The notes under the pieces were generated by a model. That model saw only the letters and a list, made by a program, of their open reading frames with translations. It was not told the origin of the DNA and made no database searches. A stretch of 64,000 nt of DNA from Aliamphritea hakodatensis (GTDB lineage: Bacteria > Pseudomonadota > Gammaproteobacteria > Pseudomonadales > Balneatricaceae), in contig NZ_AP025281.1 of NCBI RefSeq assembly GCF_024347195.1, positions 682,001-746,000 of the forward strand, read 5' to 3'. Positions 59,960 through 64,000 of the stretch are shown piece after piece. Position numbers and translations under genes: made by a program. Positions within the stretch are counted from its first letter, which is position 1. Each line of letters starts with the position of its first letter.

Positions 59960-61330
59960 TCATACTCCCATGCCAAGGGCCAGGCCCAGCACGATACGGT
60001 TGGAAAGCCGGGCCTGCCGGATTTGCAGTAAGGCGATGCGGTCATCAAAGGCTTGCTGTTCCGCTGTCAGCAGGTTGAGAATATCTGCCAGACCGTCCCG
60101 GTAGCGGCTCTGATAGTGGATAAAGTTGGCGTCAGAATGGCGGCTGGCCAGTGCCAGATATTCCTGACGCTGCTGTAATGTATATTCCTGAGATAACGCG
60201 GTTTCCACTTCCTGAACGGCTGTCAGCAGGGTTTGCTGATAAGCCAGATAAGCACGCTCAGCCTGTAATTCAGCAATGTCTTTGCCGGCTTCAAGTCGCC
60301 CGGCGTTGAACAGCGGAGCGGTTAAACTGCCCAGCAGGCTCCAGGCATTGCTGCCGGATAACAGGTCAGACAGTCTGTTCCGGGACTGGCTGATACTGGC
60401 GGTGAGACTGAATCCGGGTAACAAGGCTTTATAGGCGACGTCTGTGTTGTAGTCGGCTGCGACAATGCGTTCATAGGCAGCTAACAGGTCCGGGCGGGCG
60501 GCCAGTACTTCCCCCGGTAATTGCTGCAGAGGAATGGCCACGGCCAGGTGTGTTTCTGCCAACTCTGCGAACAGTGGCAGAGGGGACTGTGGCTGCCGGC
60601 CCAGCAGCACATTCAGGGAGCGTTTGGCGTCGGCCTGATTCTGTTGCCGGGCGGCAAGGTCTGCCCGGGTACGGGCCGTGCTGGCCCGGGCAGCTTCCAG
60701 ATCCGCCAGATTGCCCAGCCCGCGCTGGAAACGTTCGGTGATGGTTGCTTCCGTTTTTTGCAGGCTTTCCAGCCGCTGCTCAAGGGTAGTGATGATCCGG
60801 GCACGCAGGCTGATATCGATCCAGCGCTGAATGATTCTGGATGTCAGGGAGTTGCGGGCTGCCTGATAGTCCAGCTGCAATGCCCGGGTGTCGGCTTCGG
60901 CTGCGGAGGAGGCGTTGGCGAGCCGGCCCCATACATCCAGTTCCCAGTTCAGGTTCAGTGCCAGTGCGTGGCTTTCGTTAATCACCGTTGTTTTGTTGCG
61001 CTGGCTGTTGAGGCTCAGGTTCAGGTCCGGCTTTTCTGCCGCAGCAGTCTGGGTGGTGAGCAACCGTTGCTCCCTGATACGCAGTGCAGTTTGCTGTAAC
61101 TGCTGATTGGTTTTCAGGGCGTCAGCGACCAGCACATCCAGTTGCGGGTCATCCACCAGTGCCAGTAGCTGATTGCCGGTATGGGTTTGTTCACCGCTGA
61201 CGGTTGTTGCCCATTGTTCCGGTTGCAGGCCGGTTGTTTCAGTCAGCGGTGCTTGTCTGACGGCTGAGCCGGTACAGCCGGCCAGTAACAGTGTCAGCAC
61301 GATCAGCAACGCAGGGGGTGGAAAATCCAT
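59960..61330 (-). CDS. Outer-membrane factor lipoprotein (NodT/TolC-like)
   Basis: This is the outer-membrane channel of the tripartite pump. The 456-residue precursor has a lipoprotein signal with LLAGC, lipidated Cys19, and two repeated OEP domains (about 60-250 and 260-450) with long Ala/Gln/Leu-rich helices. It is the first gene of the operon; the promoter region is shared with the divergent GntR gene. Confidence 0.92.
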   Translation of the reverse strand: MDFPPPALLIVLTLLLAGCTGSAVRQAPLTETTGLQPEQWATTVSGEQTHTGNQLLALVDDPQLDVLVADALKTNQQLQQTALRIREQRLLTTQTAAAEKPDLNLSLNSQRNKTTVINESHALALNLNWELDVWGRLANASSAAEADTRALQLDYQAARNSLTSRIIQRWIDISLRARIITTLEQRLESLQKTEATITERFQRGLGNLADLEAARASTARTRADLAARQQNQADAKRSLNVLLGRQPQSPLPLFAELAETHLAVAIPLQQLPGEVLAARPDLLAAYERIVAADYNTDVAYKALLPGFSLTASISQSRNRLSDLLSGSNAWSLLGSLTAPLFNAGRLEAGKDIAELQAERAYLAYQQTLLTAVQEVETALSQEYTLQQRQEYLALASRHSDANFIHYQSRYRDGLADILNLLTAEQQAFDDRIALLQIRQARLSNRIVLGLALGMGV

Positions 61331-61378
61331 GAATTTGTCTCGGTATCCGAAGGTTGCCGCAAGCGTATTAACACGGCG

Positions 61379-61395
61379 GTAAATGCGGGGTTAAA
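61379..61395 (-). promoter_or_regulatory. Weak direct-repeat box upstream of the pump operon
   Basis: Read on the minus strand this is TTTAAC, N5, ATTTAC. The spacing equals that of the CTTAAC-N5-CTTAAC box at mipA; the half-sites match it at five (TTTAAC) and three (ATTTAC) of six bases. It lies 49 bp upstream of the first operon gene, suggesting autoregulation by the operon's own regulator. Confidence 0.35.
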
Positions 61396-61500
61396 AGTTA
61401 TCAATACGGCTTGGCAGCGGGCTGTAAATTGCGGCATTAAGGGGAATCGCGTATATTTCAGCTGATCTGTCTTATTAATTTATCAAGGGTTTTTGCCCCT

Positions 61501-62217
61501 ATGAGTGCCCAGCACATCCCTCTGTACAAGCGTGTTGAACAGCATATTCTCAATGACATTGATGGTGGCCGTCTGGTCCCGGGTGATCTGATCCCTTCTG
61601 AGCCTCAGTTAGCTGCTCAGCTGGACGTCAGCCAGGGAACCGTAAAGAAGGCAATCGACAATCTGGTGAATGAAAAACGGCTGTTCCGACATCAGGGAAA
61701 GGGGACCTACGTATCAACCATTGATTTTAATAACAGCCTGTTCCGGTTCTTTTCCTATGGTGACGGTACCGGGAAAGGGGTACGGATTCATAAGGAAGCA
61801 GGGGAGCGGGCGCTGCGTTCTGCGCCGAAACATATCTGTCAGCAGCTGGGGTATCCGGCGGACAGTGAATTACTTTACATCCAGCGTCAGGGTTATATTC
61901 AGGAATTACCGATTCTGGTGGAGCATTGCTGGTGGTGTCCGGATGTCCTGCCCGGGCTGGAAAAGGGGGATGTGCATATTCCCGATCTGATGTATGCCAT
62001 GGTGGTGGAAAAGTATAAAGTGCCGGTGGTGCGGGCTGAGGAAACCCTTACTGCCGATATTGCCGATAAGCAGACAGCACAGATTCTGGGGATACCTGAA
62101 AAATCTCCGGTGGTGGTGCTGGTGCGCCATACTTACAGCCGAAACAATAAGATGATTGAGTACCGTAAAACAGTTGGCCGGGCAGATAAATTCAGTTATA
62201 AGGCTGAAATCCGTTAG
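61501..62217 (+). CDS. GntR-family regulator, HutC subfamily
   Basis: The 238-residue protein has an N-terminal winged HTH (about 8-75, with IPSEPQLAAQLDVSQGTVKKAI) and a C-terminal UTRA ligand-binding domain (about 95-235). HutC-type regulators usually bind small carboxylates or sugars and control nearby catabolic or transport genes. The nearest plausible targets are the UspA and TctA genes downstream and the pump operon it diverges from. The ligand cannot be told from sequence. Confidence 0.9.
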   Translation: MSAQHIPLYKRVEQHILNDIDGGRLVPGDLIPSEPQLAAQLDVSQGTVKKAIDNLVNEKRLFRHQGKGTYVSTIDFNNSLFRFFSYGDGTGKGVRIHKEAGERALRSAPKHICQQLGYPADSELLYIQRQGYIQELPILVEHCWWCPDVLPGLEKGDVHIPDLMYAMVVEKYKVPVVRAEETLTADIADKQTAQILGIPEKSPVVVLVRHTYSRNNKMIEYRKTVGRADKFSYKAEIR

Positions 62218-62603
62218 ATTTTTTCTTCTCTTTTCCCTTCTTAAATCTGCAGGTATCGCCGGATAATTTTACTTGCAGATATTTCATCTCACGCTTTTTG
62301 TTCGCATTCTGAAGGTGCTTTCCGATAGGGTATGGCTGCGTTAAGTGATATGTTTTATATGACTTTTTATGTTCCCGTTCTGTTCACTTCCGGCTGTTAT
62401 TAGGTAGTAAGAAAGACGTTATTCAGCCGCTCTGATTTTTCCTGAAGGGTATTTTTAAGCTTGACTTACAGAGCTGACCCGTTACGATCATATAAGTCAT
62501 ATATATGAGTTATATGAAGTGTGTCGGTAGTCAGTGTCTGCCGATGTGTATTTCAGCCCTGAAGAGACGTTCTCTCAGGCAGACCATCACCGGAGACATT
62601 CGC
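62218..62603. other. Non-coding region upstream of uspA
   Basis: 386 bp without a gene. It begins with a pyrimidine-rich stretch after the GntR stop, carries one copy of TATATGACTT (62356-62365), and near its right end the 28-bp AT-rich dyad described separately. The reading frame that continues from uspA up to 62505 includes this dyad and looks non-coding. Confidence 0.55.
62489..62516. repeat. AT-rich 28-bp dyad, candidate GntR operator
   Basis: CATATAA, GT, CATATATATG, AG, TTATATG is a palindrome apart from the two short GT/AG spacers. AAGTCATATA within it (62494-62503) recurs inverted at 62356-62365. Position upstream of uspA and downstream of a GntR-type gene makes it a candidate operator, and the -10 region of uspA may overlap it. 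Confidence 0.5.
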
Positions 62604-63047
62604 ATGTATAAAAAAATATGCGTCGCAGTAGACGGATCGGAAATGTCACTTCAGGCAGTGACCGCGGCGGCTGAAATTGCCACCGCTTTCAGCGCTGATT
62701 TGCTGTTATTGCATGTCATCCGGCCAATGAAAATTCCCACGGAACTGGAACGCTACATAAAGAGTGATGATCTGGCCAAGCTGCGCTCTTCCGCGTTGGA
62801 AGAGGTAGGTAAAGAAATTATGACCAAAGCGCTGGATGTGGCCAGTCAGCAGGGGGCTGAGCATGTAACCGCTAAAGTGGCAAAGGGTGATCCGGCCGGC
62901 ACGATTATCAAGCAGGCAACGAAGTTTGAGGCCGATCTGATAGTGGTAGGCACCCGGGGGTTGGGTAAGGTGGAAGGCGCACTGATCGGCAGTATTTCCA
63001 GAAAAATAGCTGATATTTCATCAACCAGCATGCTGATAGTTAAGTAA
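62604..63047 (+). CDS. Universal stress protein A-family protein
   Basis: The 147-residue UspA fold is complete, with the ATP-binding signature G-x2-G-x9-G-S near residues 115-130 (GTRGLGKVEGALIGS) and the N-terminal VAVDGSE near 7-13. I start at ATG 62604 with GGAG 9 nt upstream; the frame extends upstream through the AT-rich dyad without family support. Its location directly before a TctA permease suggests it is linked to the transporter, as seen for UspA-TRAP/TTT neighbours. Confidence 0.92.
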   Translation: MYKKICVAVDGSEMSLQAVTAAAEIATAFSADLLLLHVIRPMKIPTELERYIKSDDLAKLRSSALEEVGKEIMTKALDVASQQGAEHVTAKVAKGDPAGTIIKQATKFEADLIVVGTRGLGKVEGALIGSISRKIADISSTSMLIVK

Positions 63048-63105
63048 CCGGGCGTGGCCCACAGAATGTGTATAAATATTGCTGTAACTGACTGTAAAAA
63101 AAGAT

Positions 63106-63132
63106 AAAAACCAAATGTCTGTTGGGTTTTTT
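63106..63132 (+). terminator. Terminator after uspA
   Basis: AAAAACC and GGTTTTT pair around a roughly 12-nt loop and are followed by TT. It separates uspA from the permease gene, so the latter may have its own promoter. Confidence 0.6.
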
Positions 63133-63154
63133 AACGCTGGGCAAGCAGCGTTAA
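63131..63154. repeat. 9-bp inverted repeat upstream of tctA
   Basis: TTAACGCTG, GGCAAG, CAGCGTTAA is a perfect dyad 90 bp upstream of the permease start. It has no T-run of its own and may be an operator. Confidence 0.45.
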
Positions 63155-63243
63155 AAGCCCGATTAGCCCGAGATAAAATAACAACGACACCGTGGTGGAA
63201 GCAGACCCCAGTTCTGTTATGACTAAGCGGTGCAAGGGTGATA

Positions 63244-64000
63244 ATGATGCTAGAGTTTTTGCAATACCTTCCGGACGTATTCACGCCCTGGAATTTCCTC
63301 GTGCTGGTGCTTGGCACCGTGGGGGGCCTTATCCTCGGGGCGACTCCCGGTCTCAGCCCTACCATGGCGGTAGCGCTGCTTATTCCCTTTACCTTTCATA
63401 TGGAACCGGCCACCGGTCTGATTCTGTTGGGCGCTGCTTATACCGCGACTGTCGCCGGGGGCGCGGTCAGTGCCATCCTGCTGAGTATTCCCGGTGCACC
63501 GGCGAATATCGCCACCACTCTGGACGGTAATCCTCTGGCGAAACAGGGTAAGGCAACCGCAGCCCTGCATTACTGTTTTCTGGCCTCCTTCGTAGGCGGT
63601 GTTCTGGGTGTGCTGGTGCTGATTTTCTTCACGCCGACGCTGTCCCAGTGGGCGCTGGGCTTCGGTCCTTCCCATCTGTTCTGGGTGGCTATTCTTGGGG
63701 TGACGGTAATCGGTTCACTGGGCTCCGGGTCGGTGATCAAAGGCTTATTTGCCGGGTTTGTGGGGCTGTGGATATCCACCATTGGCTACGATCCGGTGCT
63801 GGGGGTGGAGCGCTTTAACTACAGTGAACATCTGGGTGGTGGCATCAATATTATTGCTGCCTTAGTCGGACTGTTCGCGATTCCGCAGGTGCTTTCAATG
63901 CTGACCCCCCAGGATCTGCCGGGCGGTGTTACCAAGTTTGCTATGGAAGCCCAGAGTATCGCTATGTCTGTCCGCGATACGCTGGTGCGCTGGAAGGCCC
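63244..64000 (+). CDS. tctA: Tripartite tricarboxylate transporter permease TctA, partial
   Basis: The open frame from ATG 63244 runs off the window end after 252 codons. It reads as TctA, the large multi-spanning permease of the TTT (tripartite tricarboxylate transporter) family, with the TctA signature GGLILGATPGLSPTMAVALL near residues 26-45 and GAPANIATTLDGNPLAKQGKA near 87-107. TctB and TctC genes normally lie next to tctA; none is upstream here, so they would have to be downstream or absent. AAGGG is 5 nt before the start; ATG 63247 is an alternative. Confidence 0.9.
   Translation, partial: MMLEFLQYLPDVFTPWNFLVLVLGTVGGLILGATPGLSPTMAVALLIPFTFHMEPATGLILLGAAYTATVAGGAVSAILLSIPGAPANIATTLDGNPLAKQGKATAALHYCFLASFVGGVLGVLVLIFFTPTLSQWALGFGPSHLFWVAILGVTVIGSLGSGSVIKGLFAGFVGLWISTIGYDPVLGVERFNYSEHLGGGINIIAALVGLFAIPQVLSMLTPQDLPGGVTKFAMEAQSIAMSVRDTLVRWKA

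Noticed and set aside
62505..62603. N-terminal extension of uspA to an upstream ATG
   Set aside because: The added 33 residues are not in the UspA family, and the segment holds an AT-rich dyad. The ribosome-binding site fits ATG 62604.

Overview
The window reads as a chromosomal segment of a motile, polarly flagellated marine gammaproteobacterium, most like the Oceanospirillales (Oceanospirillaceae/Nitrincolaceae-type genomes). This is inferred from gene order (pilMNOPQ-aroK-aroB-damX-gltBD-hemE, and nrdR-ribD-ribE-ribBA-ribH-nusB-thiL-pgpA), from the Na+-type PomAB stator, and from an F7-type chemosensory cluster like Pseudomonas che2 and Vibrio cluster III. Genes are dense and base composition is even. 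I see no rRNA, tRNA, CRISPR array, transposase or phage gene.

Layout. 0.1-5.0 kb: type IV pilus assembly operon pilMNOPQ. 5.1-8.5 kb: aroK, aroB and the division protein damX. 9.2-15.2 kb: glutamate synthase gltBD behind a 730-bp non-coding region. 15.3-20.5 kb: hemE, a beta carbonic anhydrase, a minus-strand metY-type sulfhydrylase, radA and a PilZ protein. 20.7-28.8 kb: ettA (minus), then nrdR and the riboflavin genes with nusB, thiL and pgpA. 29.0-31.8 kb: two paralogous small periplasmic PepSY-like proteins and a PhoPQ-like two-component system. 31.9-35.6 kb: a stand-alone ribA facing the isoprenoid operon xseB-ispA-dxs. 35.8-37.6 kb: pomAB behind a FliA-like promoter. 37.6-39.1 kb: a small cytochrome c and two regulators or small proteins of unknown role.

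39.4-51.3 kb is a contiguous signalling block: STAS, CheY, CheA, CheW, a PAS/HAMP receptor with a C-terminal EWEEF tether, CheR, CheD, CheB, a second receptor-like protein, a second STAS protein and an HsbR/RsbU-like response regulator-phosphatase-kinase. It joins a chemosensory phospho-relay to a partner-switching module. The second receptor-like protein carries a CheZ-like DxxxQ motif and an acidic aromatic tail that CheD shares. I consider this the most interesting part of the window.

51.3-61.3 kb: a ProX-like betaine-binding protein with an unusual tail, a MipA/OmpV outer-membrane protein, and a five-gene minus-strand operon encoding an outer-membrane factor, membrane fusion protein, RND pump, response regulator and sensor kinase. 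PmrA/QseB-style direct repeats (6 bp, N5, 6 bp) precede mipA and, in weaker form, the pump operon. 61.5-64 kb: a HutC-type GntR regulator, a UspA protein behind an AT-rich dyad, and the start of a TctA permease gene cut by the window end.

Functional assignments come from reading translated sequence and from family knowledge. No database search was run.
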